From Candidatus Aalborgicola danicus (GTDB taxonomy: Bacteria; Pseudomonadota; Gammaproteobacteria; Burkholderiales; Burkholderiaceae_C), in contig JADJBC010000051.1 in the NCBI GenBank assembly GCA_016703945.1, forward strand, positions 1-64,000: DNA of 64,000 nt, in the 5' to 3' direction. How positions within the stretch are numbered: position 1 is the first letter of the stretch; each line of letters begins with the position of its first letter. The position numbers were made by a program, and so were the translations under genes. The notes under the pieces are model-generated. The model was given only the letters and a program-made list of their open reading frames with translations. It was not told where the DNA came from and made no database searches. Shown here one piece after another: positions 48,845 through 59,465 of this stretch.

Positions 48845-51160
48845 TCAAAAAGACGTTCCAATCTGAAATTGCAGCGCTTGGACCTTGTCATTGCGAAACT
48901 TGCTTATTGGTTTGGCATATGCCAATCGCAGTGGACCAACAGGAGAAATCCAGCTGATGCCGATACCTGTCGATACACGCATATCGCCGAACACTAACGG
49001 CTCATCTGAGCCGTAGATCCCGCCTGCATCAAGAAAGGCATACACCCGCAAGCTACGGTCATTGCCGCCACCCGGCAGTGGGGAAAGCACCTCCGCATTG
49101 AACGTTATTTTCTTCGTTCCACCCGTTGTCGACGTTTCGTTCTGCCGTTGGCTTTTGGTCGTCAGGCTGCCTGGTTCAAAGCCTCTAACGGATCCTAACC
49201 CCCCGGAGTAAAAGTTCTTGAATACAGGATACGACTGTCCATCCGTTCCCATGCCCATATTGATTTCGCTGTTCAAAGCCGCTGTAATCTTTTTGGTAAT
49301 TGGGTAGTAATACTGGTGCTGGGCGGTAACTCGGGCATACCGCAATGCACCCGCAACACTCCATTCAGCGGATGCCCGCGTGACCTCGCCAGAAGTGGGG
49401 ACAAGCGCACTATCTCGAGAATCCCGTCCCCAACCCAGGGTCAACGGAACTGCAATTGCCGAATATCCGTACTCGTCTGCAAAAGACTGGTAGATCGATG
49501 GAAATAGTGTGCCTGGAACAATGGTTGTGCGATCAACGCCTGCACCCATGAAGACAGTATCGTATTCAGTAAAAGGAACACCAAACCGCAAAGCTGCACC
49601 GGCCGTCTCAATGGAGTAGCTGTCTGTGTCAGCATAGGGTTTGGAAGTCCGCATGGAAAGATCAATCGTTCTGGATATTCCATCTTCCGTAAAGTAGGGG
49701 TCCGTGGTGTTGAATACCAAAGTACGGTTGAGCTTGCTGGTGTTGAGCTCTACCCCCAACGATCTGCCTGAGCCAAACGCATTGTCTTGCTTGAAACCGA
49801 ACTGCAACCCCAAGCCGTCTGCGCTGGATAGGCCAGCGCCCAGACTTACACTGCCCGTTGGCTTTTCGGACACGGTGACGACAAGATCCACTTGATCAGG
49901 CGCTCCCGGTACCTCCATGGTGTCCATGGTCACCTCCTTGAAGTAACCCAGACGATCCACACGGTTGCGCGACTGCTTAATCTTATTACCGTCGTACCAC
50001 GCTGCTTCAAATTGCCGAAACTCTCGCCGGATGACCTCATCGCGTGTCCGATCATTTCCGGCGATGTTGATACGCCGCACGTACACACGGCGGGAAGGGT
50101 CTGCCTGCAAAGTAATTTCGACACGATTGGTGGCCCTGTCAATCTCTGTCTTAGGTTCCACCCTGGCAAAGGCGAAACCGAAATTGGCAAAGTAGTCTGT
50201 AAAGGCCTTGGTCGTCACGGCCACCTGGTCTGCGTTGTACGCCTCGCCTGGACGGATAGTGATTTGCGACTGAAACTCAGCTTCCTTTTTCAGATAGTTG
50301 CCAGCTAGCTTGACGCTGGAGACCACAAAACGCTCGCCTTCGGTGACATTGATATAGACGCTGATGTCCTCCTTGTTCGGTGAAATGGCTACTTGCATGG
50401 ACTCAAGCTTGAAATCCAGATAACCACGCGACAGGTAGTACGAACGCAAAGCTTCAATATCCGCATTGAGCTTGGTGCGTGAGTAGAGATTCGACTTCGT
50501 GTACCAGGTCAGCCAACCCCCGGTATCCTGATCAAATAGGCCGCGCAGAGTGGATTCTGAAAACACCTTGTTGCCCACAATGCGAATTTCGCTGATCTTG
50601 GCGACATCGCCCTCCACCACCGCAAAGCTCAGATTGACCCGGTTACGCTCAATCGGGGTCACCGTGGTGACCACTTCGCTGGTGTACATGCTCCGGTTGA
50701 TGTACTGGCGTTTGAGCTCCTGCTCGGCACGGTCCACGAGCGCCTTGTCAAACGGTCGGCCATCTGTCAATCCAATGGCTTTCAGCGCCTTCTTGAGGAC
50801 GTCCTTGTCGAATTCCTTGGCGCCCGCAAAGTCAACTTCAGCAATGGTTGGACGCTCTTCCACAATAATAACCAGTACGTTGTCTTTGACATCAATTCGC
50901 ACGTCCTTGAAGACGCCAAGTCCAAACAATGCGCGGATGGATGCAGCGGCTTTGTCATCTGTGTAGGTATCACCGATGCGCACCGGAAGCGACGCAAACA
51001 CGGTACCAGGCTCAATACGCTGCAGTCCTTCCAGACGTATATCTTCTAGAACGAAGGCATCAATTGCTTGCACCTGACCGCTGCTGAACATCAGCATGGC
51101 CACTATCCACCAAATGCGTGGACACGAATGCAGCTCGCGCGCGCACAACGACCCAGCCAC
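48845..51160 (-). CDS. bamA: BamA-like outer membrane assembly protein
   Basis: A 771-residue Omp85 protein. After a signal (WWIVAMLMFSSGQVQA) five POTRA domains follow (VLEDIRLEGLQRIEPGTVFA, ITRVEVDFAGAKEF-like IAEVDFAGAKEFDKDVLKKA, ISEIRIVGNKVFSESTLRGL, VSSVKLAGNYLKKE, VRRINIAGNDRTRDEVIRRE), then the barrel with SGGLGSVRGFEPGSL (the VRGF/Y lock) and the terminal FQIGTSF ending in Phe. Its GTG start shares a base with the TAG of the DUF4397 gene. It is not in the usual rseP-bamA-skp-lpxD setting, so it is probably a paralogue of the main BamA. A CpxR-type box lies in front of the operon. Confidence 0.92.
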   Translation of the reverse strand: MAGSLCARELHSCPRIWWIVAMLMFSSGQVQAIDAFVLEDIRLEGLQRIEPGTVFASLPVRIGDTYTDDKAAASIRALFGLGVFKDVRIDVKDNVLVIIVEERPTIAEVDFAGAKEFDKDVLKKALKAIGLTDGRPFDKALVDRAEQELKRQYINRSMYTSEVVTTVTPIERNRVNLSFAVVEGDVAKISEIRIVGNKVFSESTLRGLFDQDTGGWLTWYTKSNLYSRTKLNADIEALRSYYLSRGYLDFKLESMQVAISPNKEDISVYINVTEGERFVVSSVKLAGNYLKKEAEFQSQITIRPGEAYNADQVAVTTKAFTDYFANFGFAFARVEPKTEIDRATNRVEITLQADPSRRVYVRRINIAGNDRTRDEVIRREFRQFEAAWYDGNKIKQSRNRVDRLGYFKEVTMDTMEVPGAPDQVDLVVTVSEKPTGSVSLGAGLSSADGLGLQFGFKQDNAFGSGRSLGVELNTSKLNRTLVFNTTDPYFTEDGISRTIDLSMRTSKPYADTDSYSIETAGAALRFGVPFTEYDTVFMGAGVDRTTIVPGTLFPSIYQSFADEYGYSAIAVPLTLGWGRDSRDSALVPTSGEVTRASAEWSVAGALRYARVTAQHQYYYPITKKITAALNSEINMGMGTDGQSYPVFKNFYSGGLGSVRGFEPGSLTTKSQRQNETSTTGGTKKITFNAEVLSPLPGGGNDRSLRVYAFLDAGGIYGSDEPLVFGDMRVSTGIGISWISPVGPLRLAYAKPISKFRNDKVQALQFQIGTSF

Positions 51161-52449
51161 TAGCGATCACGGCGGATAGAGAACTTCTCTACGCCTGAGG
51201 TACCAAACAAGAACGCTGTGTAGACACCCCCATCAGCAGCGACGTAGTCCGCCAGTGTCACGCTGGCACCGCTTCCGCCAGTGGCTGTGAAATCGTAGGT
51301 TGACGCGTAGAACTGTGTGTACCCCGATACCAAACCAAAGTCCAGATAGTCCACCAATGTGGTCCCTGAGTTATAGGACAACTGAACGGAACCCGCCCCC
51401 TGCGCCAAGTTGAACAGCCGCATTTTGGCTCTGCCGGAACTTGAAACTGGGAAATTGTTGTCCAAAGTTGAAATAACGCTGGGGGTCGCGCCACTTGGTG
51501 TTATGGCCACTGTCATATCGGTGCCTGCGGCGATCACCACAGACTTTGAGAAGGTTTGTCCACCCACACTGAAACCAATCGTCGGTGTGCCTTCTTTTAC
51601 CAACGCATAGGAAGAAACGCCATAACCTCCGACCGCACTGCCCATTTTTTGACCATCAACGATAGGCTGAACGGACCCTGTTGGCGAATAGCCATTGACA
51701 AATTTGACGCGGGCGTAAGCGTTACTGTTTCCTGCGGCGCCCCCCTTCTGTTGCAGCAACAAACCATTGGTCAGAGTGCCGCTTTTGGTTGGAACCAGTA
51801 CATAGGTGTAGACCGCTTTTTCGGACACGGTAATTTGCGGAACATCCAGTCGAATTTCACTGCGGTCGCCCGCCGTAGTGATTCGCAAGCGGTAGGTTCC
51901 AGTGGCGACACTACGAAACGCTCCAACCGATTGCTTTGCAATTCCAGAAAAAATCGGCGACTCGGATGCCAGGTCAGCACTTGCGCCAGTCAGGTAGACA
52001 TCGACACTGTCACCAAAGGTGAAGGCGTTGAAGACTCTGAACTTGGCATAGCCACTGTCCGGGTCGGATTCATCCTCTTTGTAAACGCTGAAGCTGATGG
52101 TATTTTCACCACCGACCGCAATGACAGAGTAGTGACCATCCCCATTGAGTGACTGAGATTGTTCAAGCAAGTTGGTGGCGCCCCCTGTGTTTCGGGCCTT
52201 AATAGTCCGGCTTCCACTGGACACTTCTGTGAAGTTTGAAGCTAGTCCAAGCTTCAGTTCTTTTGCAATGGAAACGTCATCAACGAACGCATCAAGAGAT
52301 GTGAAGCTTTGGGTTGCATTGATCAGTCGAATGGTTGCACCATTGTCTTTGTCACTGCCTCCACATGCCCCTAAGAGGGAGGCCAGCGTAACGCTGGCAA
52401 CGACGATGAACAATGTACGTCGTAGGGGTTCGATAAGTCGACTTTGCAT
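51160..52449 (-). CDS. DUF4397 domain lipoprotein
   Basis: A 429-residue predicted lipoprotein. The signal ends ASVTLASLLGACGGSDKDNG, Cys29 being lipidated. At least two DUF4397 immunoglobulin-like units follow (RLINATQSFTSLDAFVDDV, KFRVFNAFTFGDSVDVYLTG, ARVKFVNGYSPTG, KMRLFNLAQGAGSVQLSYN). DUF4397 proteins are surface or periplasmic and of unknown role. The stop overlaps the bamA-like start, so the two are translationally coupled, suggesting a joint job in outer-membrane assembly or surface display. Confidence 0.87.
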   Translation of the reverse strand: MQSRLIEPLRRTLFIVVASVTLASLLGACGGSDKDNGATIRLINATQSFTSLDAFVDDVSIAKELKLGLASNFTEVSSGSRTIKARNTGGATNLLEQSQSLNGDGHYSVIAVGGENTISFSVYKEDESDPDSGYAKFRVFNAFTFGDSVDVYLTGASADLASESPIFSGIAKQSVGAFRSVATGTYRLRITTAGDRSEIRLDVPQITVSEKAVYTYVLVPTKSGTLTNGLLLQQKGGAAGNSNAYARVKFVNGYSPTGSVQPIVDGQKMGSAVGGYGVSSYALVKEGTPTIGFSVGGQTFSKSVVIAAGTDMTVAITPSGATPSVISTLDNNFPVSSSGRAKMRLFNLAQGAGSVQLSYNSGTTLVDYLDFGLVSGYTQFYASTYDFTATGGSGASVTLADYVAADGGVYTAFLFGTSGVEKFSIRRDR

Positions 52450-52591
52450 GTTGAGATAGAAGTTGCGATTTAGAAAATTCCACCACTACCAAGTCCGAAT
52501 GGATATAAAGGCAACCCGACAGGATGGAAAACTTTGCTATGAAGAGCGCTTGAATTCTGTGACGCTCAGGCGTTAACTGCCGTTAGGTTTG

Positions 52592-52606
52592 GTAAATCCT
52601 TGTAAA
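52592..52606 (+). promoter_or_regulatory. CpxR-type box upstream of DUF4397-bamA operon
   Basis: GTAAATCCTTGTAAA, an exact GTAAA-N5-GTAAA site and 14 of 15 bases identical to the box at 46740. It lies 143 bases upstream of the DUF4397 start codon. Confidence 0.6.
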
Positions 52607-52844
52607 AGCTTGTTGAGCTAAAACGCTGACGCGGTGGTTGGTCCACGCAGAGCTACCACCGCGCTTCTTTGCCGCCGTGTCTTGCATTGGTGCGTGATGA
52701 GGTAAAAACTATGAGCTGCGGATCGTGCCTGCTTTCAAAGGATATTCACCATGGCACCTGTGCGCAAAGTCATGCGTCGATGCGACGACTCTGTGCGGCT
52801 ATCCCAAAACCCAGGAAACCTGACTTGGCGCTGCAATACAGCTG

Positions 52845-53215
52845 TCGAAACACTACCACCCGCCCCTGCGCAGCGGGCAACAAGGGGTTTGCCACCTTGC
52901 CGTTTGTGCTGGCCCTGAGCGCAGTACTGGCTTTCTTGTGGAACGCCGACGCCATGACCGTTGGTGACGCGCCCATCTGGTGTACCAGCCATGATTTTCC
53001 AGCAAACCTGCGCTGTATGGCATCTTGGCTGTGGGAGCGGTCATGTGTAGCATCGTCTGGGGCGGACAGGCTGACCCGGTGCTCAAGATTGCCGTCGCCG
53101 CCTGCGTGACCGTGATCTCGCGGATGGACGCGCAAACCTTTTGGCGCGCCGGTGCGCTGGGTGACACCGCTGCGCGCAGGGTGGCGCGGGGGGCCCGTAT
53201 CTTACGAGCCGGATT
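52845..53215 (+). pseudogene. Deleted partial copy of the ether-lipid fusion gene
   Basis: Two blocks match the fusion gene at nucleotide level. 52845 to about 52985 corresponds to 45712-45840 (encodes VLALSAVLAFLWNADAMTVG), and about 52995-53205 corresponds to 46205-46415 (encodes VGAVMCSIVWGGQADPVLKI). The 360 bases between are missing and the frame breaks at the joint. It lacks start, histidine boxes and end. Confidence 0.8.
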
Positions 53216-53377
53216 GGGGTGGCCCTCAGGGTGTCTTGACCCATCCGACACCGGCATTTGGCGATGCCCGGCAGCAACTGGCGACGTCGTTAGGCAACTG
53301 GTCGCTTTGTCCGCCGTTTTTGTGGACTCTTCATTAGAGTCGCGTCTTGTTTGACAAACCACCGAAACGGAAAACCC

Positions 53378-53797
53378 ATGAAAAGCTCTCTCAAAACCAT
53401 TTGCCTGATTGCCCCGCTGTTGGCGCTCAACCTCGCCAGCGCTGCGGATCTCACCGTCCAGATCGACGATGTGAAATCGTCAGAGGGGCAGCTGACCGTC
53501 GGCGTCTATAACTCGTCCGACACTTTCCTGAAGAAGCCACTCACCGGTATCCGCACCCAGGCCGCCACCGACGGCAAAACGGTTGTCATCAAAGACCTGC
53601 CGCCCGGTGAATACGCCTTCGTTGTCATGCACGACGCAAATCAGAATGGCAAGATGGACAAGAACATGCTTGGCATTCCCACCGAGGACTATGCCTTTAG
53701 CAACAATGCCATGGGCACGATGGGCCCGCCAAGCTTCGACGCGGCCAAGTTTCAGTTGCCAGAAACCGGCGTCACCGTCAAAGTCAGCCTGCGCTGA
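53378..53797 (+). CDS. DUF2141 domain periplasmic protein
   Basis: A 139-residue exported protein. The signal is KTICLIAPLLALNLASAA. The DUF2141 fold follows: ADLTVQIDDVKSSEGQLTVG, VYNSSDTFLKKPL, KDLPPGEYAFVVMHDANQNG, KMDKNMLGIPTEDYAFSNNA and MGPPSFDAAKFQL. The role is unknown; the DxNxNGxMD stretch may bind calcium. It lies 20 bases before the carotenoid oxygenase gene, likely in one transcript. Confidence 0.88.
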   Translation: MKSSLKTICLIAPLLALNLASAADLTVQIDDVKSSEGQLTVGVYNSSDTFLKKPLTGIRTQAATDGKTVVIKDLPPGEYAFVVMHDANQNGKMDKNMLGIPTEDYAFSNNAMGTMGPPSFDAAKFQLPETGVTVKVSLR

Positions 53798-53817
53798 GTC
53801 GCCGCCGGGAGCACACG

Positions 53818-55313
53818 ATGAACCGCCGTCAATTCCTTCACCGGGCCTTTAGCGCAAGCGCACTGGCACTTGGCACGGGCAGTGCCCTGGCCGATATCGC
53901 CACCTACCAGCAATTCCATGCTGCTTTGGCCAAACAGCCCAGCCTTTCCGTGGTTGCGGACACCGTCGGCTCCCTGTCCGGTACGGCGCGGGTGGAGGGC
54001 GCTTACCGCGCGATTTGCAGGGTGTTTTCTTCCGCAATGGCCCGGGTCGCTTTGAACTGGGTGGAGAGCGTTACCACCATTGGTTTGACGGCGATGGCTT
54101 TGCCCAGCGCTGGCAGATTCGCGATGGCAAGGTCAGCCACCTTGGCAAGTTTGTCACCACGCAAAAGTTTGTTGCGGAGCAAAAGGTTGGGCAATTTTTG
54201 TACCCCACTTTTGGTACACATATAACACGCGCTGGCGTCAAAAACAATGACACCATCAACGCCGCCAACACCAATCTATTGCCGTTTGAAGGGCGTCTGT
54301 ATGCCCTGTGGGAGGGCGGCTCTGCCACCGAAGTCGACCCTGAAACCCTGGAAACAAGGGGCCTGACAACATGGCGTGATGATTTGAAGTCGATGCCGTT
54401 TTCGGCCCACCCCAAAGTGGCAGCCGACGGCAGCCTTTGGAATTTTGGGGCGCTGCCGGGCCGTGATCAATTGGCGCTGTACCACCTGAAGCGCGACGGC
54501 ACCGTGGCCAACTTCGGCGTGGTGATGGTACCCAACTTGGCAATGGTGCACGACTTTGTGATCAGCGCCGCCCATTTGATTTTTCTGGTGGCGCCCTTTG
54601 ATGTAAAACCTGACCCCAACCGCAGCTTTCTGGACATGCACCGCTGGACGGGAACCGGTCCCCAGGCACAGCCCATGCGGGTGGTGGTGGTCGCCAAGGC
54701 CGATCTGCAGATCCGCCAGATTTTCGAATTGCCACCGCGCATGAGTTTCCATCTTGGCAATGCTTTTGACGACGGCAATACAACACGCTTTGATGCCGTT
54801 TTGCATGAGGGGGACCCCTTGCGTGAACTGGGCAGCCTGATGCGTGGCGAATTGCAGAAGAACGATCCAAAAAGCGCGTCCACAGTGCAAATCACACTCG
54901 ACTACAGCAGCAAGAAGGCTACAGAGGCGCGGCTGTTCGGTGTGAGCGAGTTTCCCCGCGTCATGCCACACGTCGTCGGCGCCCGTCACCACCGGCTTGC
55001 GGTGCTCGGCACATCACCCGGCAGCAAAGATGCGATTCTCAACGCAGTCCACTTGCTCAACACCGACAGTGGCAAAGCCGACAGCTACCACTTCGATGCT
55101 GGCTGGCAAGTGGAGGAGCATGTGCTGGTGCCACGGCCCAACGCGCGCTCCGAAACCGATGGCTACCTCGTCGGTGTGGCGCAACACGTCGCCAAGCGCG
55201 AAACCGTGCTGACGGTATTCGACGCGGCACGCATCAGTGCCGGGCCTGTGGCGCTAGCGCATCTACCGTACCGGGCACCGCACTGCTTCCATGGAAACTT
55301 CCTGTCGGTGTAA
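53818..55313 (+). pseudogene. Carotenoid oxygenase family protein, one frameshift
   Basis: Iron-dependent carotenoid/stilbene cleavage-type dioxygenase. The start carries a Tat-type signal (NRRQFLHRAFSASALALG). A missing base near 54002, in GAGGGCGCTTACC, shifts the frame; with it, the text would run VEGALPRDLQGVFFRNGPGR. The four iron-binding histidines are in KSMPFSAHPKVA, LAMVHDFVIS, PPRMSFHLGNAFDDG and the final YRAPHCFHGNFLSV. Without the shift this is a full-length member of about 498 residues. Its substrate is unknown. Confidence 0.87.
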
Positions 55314-55353
55314 GCCTGTTCCTGCACAGGTCGTGGAACTGAGCTGGTGCGGG

Positions 55354-55821
55354 CTAAGCCTGTGGTTCCCCTTGTCTGCGCACCAAAAACAGTGAGGTAG
55401 TCGCAATTCGCACCAGGTTTTCAGCCACGCTGCCCATCAGCAGGCGCTCAAAACCGCGTCGGCCGTGGGTGCCGATCACGATCAGGTCTGCGTCCCATTG
55501 CTTCGCAGAATCAGAAATCAGTTCGGCAATGCGTTTGTTGCCCGACTCGACCAGCATGCGGTGGGCATCCAGTCCTGCCTCCTTGGCCAGGGCCACCGCG
55601 TTGTCGAGCAACAGATCGGCCGCCTGGCGCAATTCGGCCTTGACCGATTGCGGGTCAATCAAAGACCCCATGCTAATGTTGTTTTGGACCAGCATGCTGG
55701 TGTCAAGCACAGTGCCAATGCACAGACTCGCACCGGGCAGACTGGCGAAATGAATGGCTTCGGCCAATGCCAGCTGGGCGGTAGCGCTGCCATCGATGGC
55801 AACAAAAATGCGTTTCTTCAT
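55354..55821 (-). CDS. Universal stress protein (UspA family)
   Basis: A 155-residue UspA-like protein. It opens KRIFVAIDGSATAQLALAEA and has the ATP-binding motif DLIVIGTHGRRGFERLLMGS, then VAENLVRIATTSLFLVR, the G-2X-G-9X-G(S/T) form of ATP-binding members. The ATG at 55821 precedes MKKRIFVAI. It converges with the carotenoid oxygenase gene. Confidence 0.93.
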   Translation of the reverse strand: MKKRIFVAIDGSATAQLALAEAIHFASLPGASLCIGTVLDTSMLVQNNISMGSLIDPQSVKAELRQAADLLLDNAVALAKEAGLDAHRMLVESGNKRIAELISDSAKQWDADLIVIGTHGRRGFERLLMGSVAENLVRIATTSLFLVRRQGEPQA

Positions 55822-55953
55822 GAATAAACTCCTGGAAGATAGATTGCCTGACAAACGTTATTGTCGGGGCACTGGCACCCGTGCCGCAAACAAAACAACG
55901 AATACCCCGACACCGCCAAAACCCCAAGCGCACCCAAGATCGCACTGCCCAAT

Positions 55954-56284
55954 TCAGCGCCGCTGCGCCTGCAACGCCGCCTTCAGGCGCCGCACCTCGT
56001 GCTGCAGATCCAGAATCAGCGCTGCGGCGTCCAGACTGACGCCAAAATCGCGTTCCAAACGCCGTGCCTCCAGCGCGCATTTCAGGTCGGAACTGAAAAA
56101 TCGCCAAGCCTCGGGTTCAGTCCGCAACCGACGGGGGTTCAACGATGCCGACTTCGACCAATCGGACCACCCAGTCCCTATCGGCCCCGCAGGCGTGTGC
56201 CAGGTCGCTCAAGGCTATAGGGTTCTCACTGCTGATGGCAACCACGGTGTACTCGGTCAGAATGTTGTTGCTGCGCATGGTCAT
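55954..56284 (-). pseudogene. cbpM: Chaperone modulator CbpM, frameshifted
   Basis: MerR-type adaptor that inhibits the co-chaperone CbpA. From ATG 56284 (GGAG upstream) the frame gives LTEYTVVAISSENPIAL, ACGADRDWVVRLVEVGIVEP, then a run of five C near 56132-56137; with four C the frame would go on into RRLRTEPEAWRFFSSDLKCA and LERDFGVSLDAAALILDLQ, which is what the other frame encodes to 55954. Its ATG overlaps the cbpA stop (ATGA). Probably a homopolymer error in an intact gene. Confidence 0.8.
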
Positions 56285-57264
56285 GCTCCGTGAACACCGA
56301 GGTGGCGCCTTGGATTGAAGGGTGCTGCCTGTGCCAGTTGTTCGTACGCGGCACGGGCGGCTTCGCTGTCGGCCGGGGGCAAGGCGATGTCCAGCAACAA
56401 AAACAGGTTGCCGGGTGGTTTGCCAGGCAGGCCCGCGCTCCTTCAGGCGTAACTTCAAACCGCTGCGTGCATTGGGTGGCACGCTCACCTCCACCACGCC
56501 ACCTCCGGGTGTCGGCACCTGGACTTGTGCGCCCAGCGCGGCTTCGGTCGGCGTGACGGGCAAGGTCATATACAAATCGCGCCCGTCGACGCGGTACAGC
56601 GGGTGCGGCGCGATGCGCACTTCCAGATACAGGTCGCCGGCCGCCTCGCCACCATACCCGGGCATGCCGTGGCCGCTGAGCCGCACAAACTGGCCCGGAT
56701 GCACGCCGGCCGGGATTTTGACGGCCAAAGTGCGGTTGACAAATTGAGGTGCCCCTGCGCGTCGTTTTCCAAGGCCCTGAGGGTGATCTCGCGTTGCACA
56801 CCGTTGATGGCATCTTCGACCGAAATCTCGATGGCGGCGTGGTGATCCTCGCCCCGGGCTTTGGTGTTGCGCTTCTCTGCACCCCGGTGCTCAGCCTGGC
56901 CAAACACCGACGAGAAAAAGTCGCTGAAACCGCCATGGTCCGCCGGACCCTGGCCCGGACCGCGGTGAAACTCGAAGCCTTCATCCCAGCCCGGTGGCGC
57001 CTGGAAATTGCCGTCGCCCGCCGCACCCGCATGCCCACCGCCGCGCGCCACGCGGTCGGCCAAGGCGTCGTAAGCAGCGCGCTTTTCCTTGTCGCGCAGC
57101 ACGTCGTTGGCCTCGTTGATGTCGCGCATGCGGGCCTGGGCATCGGCCTCCTTGCTGACATCCGGGTGGTACTTGCGCGCCAGCTTGCGGTAGGCTTTGC
57201 GCACCTCGTCATCGGAGGCGGTGCGCTCCAGCCCCAGCGTTTTATAGTAGTCCTTGAAGTCCAT
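56281..57264 (-). pseudogene. cbpA: DnaJ-like co-chaperone CbpA, two frameshifts
   Basis: J-domain protein with the HPD motif in RKLARKYHPDVSKEADAQAR, after FKDYYKTLGLERTASDDEVR. A G/F-rich link follows, then the DnaJ C-terminal beta domains. One base is missing near 56737 (after GHLN), moving to the frame with LAVKIPAGVHPGQFVRLSGH and VPTPGGGVVEVSVPPNARSG, and one G is extra near 56430, moving to GLPGKPPGNLFLLLDIALPP, ending HLGVHGA with TGA overlapping the cbpM start. Joined, these give a normal CbpA of about 327 residues. CbpA assists DnaK and binds DNA. Confidence 0.88.
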
Positions 57265-57359
57265 TCGAGGAGTGTGCGCCCCATTTGGCGGAAAATATGT
57301 GACAAAAATCAAGTCCTGCCCAGACAGGCTACCCTCGCATTCCCCATAGACTCCCCCGC

Positions 57360-57772
57360 ATGCCCGACCCGCTGTTACCCCTGCTCGAAGACGAGATGGA
57401 TTTTTCTGCCATCCGCGCCCAGGGTGCGGGCGGGCAAAACGTCAACAAGGTCTCCAGCGCCATCCACCTGCGCTACTCCATCCCCAACTCTTCGCTGCCG
57501 GAGGAAATCAAGGAACGGTTGATGGCCCTGAGCGACCAACGCATCACGGCCGACGGAGTGGTGGTCATCAAAGCCCAAACCACACGCAGCCAGGAGCAGA
57601 ACAAGGCCGATGCCATACAGCGCTTGCAGGCCCTGGTGGACAGCGTGGCGGTGCTGCCCAAGCGTCGCAAAGCCACCAAACCCACCAAAAGCTCGCAGCG
57701 CAAACGGCTCGATACCAAGTCCACGCGGGGGATGTCAAAAAACTGCGGGGGCGGGTTTCGGGTGCAGACTGA
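57360..57772 (+). CDS. arfB: Peptidyl-tRNA hydrolase ArfB (YaeJ-like)
   Basis: Rescues stalled ribosomes by hydrolysing peptidyl-tRNA through its GGQ loop: IRAQGAGGQNVNKVSSAIHL. The core matches the family up to KRLDTKSTRG. A G run near 57728 is one base short; with it the normal basic tail DVKKLRGRVSGAD and TGA at 57770-57772 follow, as expected for a tail that enters the mRNA channel. As written the frame runs on to 57839 with an unrelated tail. A start of ATG 57360 fits. Confidence 0.88.
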
Positions 57773-57823
57773 TTCAGTCGCCTTGAAAATCGGACGGAAA
57801 CTCGAACCAGATCTGAAGCAATT

Positions 57824-57880
57824 GCTATTATTTCAATAGCTGGTTACGCTTATTTCACGTGGGCTAGAGGCCGATTCTGC
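57824..57880 (+). repeat. Dispersed 57-bp repeat, intergenic copy
   Basis: Reads GCTATTATTTCAATAGCTGG, then CGCTTATTTCACGTGGGC and TAGAGGCCGATT. It lies between convergent arfB and ruvB. Confidence 0.75.
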
Positions 57881-57900
57881 ATATAAGACTTGAAAGTCTG

Positions 57901-58962
<1,062 letters not shown>

Positions 58963-59015
58963 AGGCGGGTCTTCTCGTTGCGGAACGGGCGGGAGCCCAC
59001 TATAGCGCGCAGCAG

Positions 59016-59447
59016 TCAATCGCCCGCAACGGCAGCGGGGCTGCCCAAAAACTCCTGGTACAGCTCTTCACCGATGGGGCGCTGCGGCGAAGTCTTGGCA
59101 AACTCCGCAACTTTCAGGTCATCCTCAACCACATGGTCATTGAACCAGGCGTAAACCCTGGACATCAAGTCTTCTTGATACTGGTTATGAAGCCGGATTT
59201 TGGACAATTCCACCTGCAACTCAATCAGCAAGGTGTTGTGGATTTGTGCGTGTTCAGCCACCTGGGGGTAACCGATCTCGTGCATCAGGTTTTGCTCGCT
59301 GATGAAGTGAAACTCGGCAAATTTCTTCAGTTCCAGAATGACACGCTGGATGGTCTGTTCCGGCTGTGCGGTCTTGATGGCGATTTCGAGCTTTCGGCAC
59401 AGCAACATCTGCATGCGGTGCTGGGTATCGATCAGGGCGTTGGACAT
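59016..59447 (-). CDS. Hemerythrin-like protein
   Basis: A 143-residue four-helix di-iron protein. Iron-ligand motifs are FAEFHFISEQNLMHEIGYPQ, VAEHAQIHNTLL and WFNDHVVEDD, matching the HFxxEExLM, HxxxH and HxxxxD spacing, though the first helix His is less clear (DTQHRMQML). Such proteins bind oxygen or sense redox. It lies between ruvB and a second hemerythrin gene, same strand. Confidence 0.85.
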   Translation of the reverse strand: MSNALIDTQHRMQMLLCRKLEIAIKTAQPEQTIQRVILELKKFAEFHFISEQNLMHEIGYPQVAEHAQIHNTLLIELQVELSKIRLHNQYQEDLMSRVYAWFNDHVVEDDLKVAEFAKTSPQRPIGEELYQEFLGSPAAVAGD

Positions 59448-59465
59448 ACCAGCCTTTCGCTCGAT

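Larger units (their letters stand above)
52450..53377. other. Intergenic region with promoter and pseudogene
   Basis: About 0.9 kb between the divergent DUF4397 and DUF2141 genes. It contains the CpxR-type box at 52592-52606 and the deleted copy of the fusion gene at 52845-53215. I see no intact gene. Confidence 0.5.

Noticed and set aside
48845..51160. Treating this as the primary, essential bamA.
   Set aside because: It lacks the usual rseP/skp/lpxD neighbours; without the rest of the genome a paralogue is the safer call.
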